Positions 63,961 to 64,000 of a stretch of DNA of 64,000 bases are shown one piece after another (position 1 is the stretch's first letter; each line of letters opens with the position of its first letter). The translations under genes and the position numbers were made by a program. The DNA comes from Hyphomicrobiales bacterium (lineage in GTDB: Bacteria > Pseudomonadota > Alphaproteobacteria > Rhodospirillales > JACKKN01): NCBI GenBank assembly GCA_024236415.1, contig JACKKN010000002.1, positions 62,001-126,000 of the forward strand, given 5' to 3'. A model generated the notes under the pieces. The model was not told the origin of the DNA, searched no databases, and was given only the letters and a program-made list of their open reading frames with translations.

Positions 63961-64000
63961 GCGGCGCGCCGCCGCTGACCGAGATCGCCGCCGGCCTGCG
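63957..64000 (+). CDS. Start of an unidentified gene (cut by window end)
   Basis: A GTG at 63957 overlaps the SDR stop (GTGA) and opens SGAPPLTEIAAGL before the sequence ends. Only about 14 codons are visible, too few for any family call. The overlap indicates translational coupling with the SDR gene. Confidence 0.5.
   Translation, partial: MSGAPPLTEIAAGL

Overview
The window is very GC-rich, densely coded on both strands and reads as chromosomal DNA of an alphaproteobacterium, most likely Rhodospirillales. Pointers are the family mix and gene order: ubiG diverging from lysC, ptsP close behind, prfA-prmC followed by a DUF4167 gene, xerD back to back with aroK-aroB, a malyl-CoA lyase of the ethylmalonyl-CoA pathway type, a DUF1178 gene and an NDUFAF5-like methyltransferase diverging from comF. 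There is no prophage, insertion sequence, CRISPR array, rRNA or tRNA that I can support, and no intergenic gap reaches 300 bases.

Layout. 1-2.8 kb: a truncated MocR-type regulator diverging from a PaiB-like flavin protein, and a glutathione transferase diverging from a TetR regulator with two tandem 18-bp palindromes between them. 2.8-14.3 kb: carbon metabolism, with an aminotransferase and SDR, prpE (propionate activation) diverging from a DmdB-like acyl-CoA ligase that is followed by a dienoyl-CoA-reductase-like SDR, a glyoxalase-fold protein and an SGNH protein; then DUF4197, accA and mcl1 on the other strand. 14.3-19.2 kb: an amide-use cluster of a TRAP transporter (dctP, dctQ, dctM), a small membrane protein and an amidase. 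The binding-protein gene dctP is broken by one in-frame TAG.

19.3-24.7 kb: xerD with two unknown envelope genes, facing aroK-aroB and a CBS protein. 24.8-32.7 kb: a four-gene translationally coupled unit (DUF3047, ferritin-like, TIGR04283 glycosyltransferase, DUF547), a NarL-type two-component system, and a two-gene secreted pair of unknown function. 32.7-39.4 kb: clpB, a large GGDEF-EAL sensor and ubiG.

39.7-52.6 kb: a housekeeping run on the plus strand: lysC, a nitronate monooxygenase, ptsP, rodZ (frameshifted), ispG, hisS, hemA, prfA, prmC and DUF4167. The glutamyl-tRNA reductase (C5 haem pathway) is notable because alphaproteobacteria normally use ALA synthase. 52.6-64 kb: MOSC protein, a flavin-dependent halogenase diverging from a FecR-domain protein, an orphan terminase-small-subunit-like gene, DUF1178, a class III adenylate cyclase, nitrilase family protein, glutaredoxin, ComF, two SAM methyltransferases and an SDR.

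I do not see a clearly new defence or mobile system. The most informative oddities are the C5 haem gene in this context, the lesions in dctP and rodZ, the lone halogenase with an unusual C-terminal tail, the coupled DUF3047-ferritin-glycosyltransferase-DUF547 unit, and the double operator upstream of the TetR gene.
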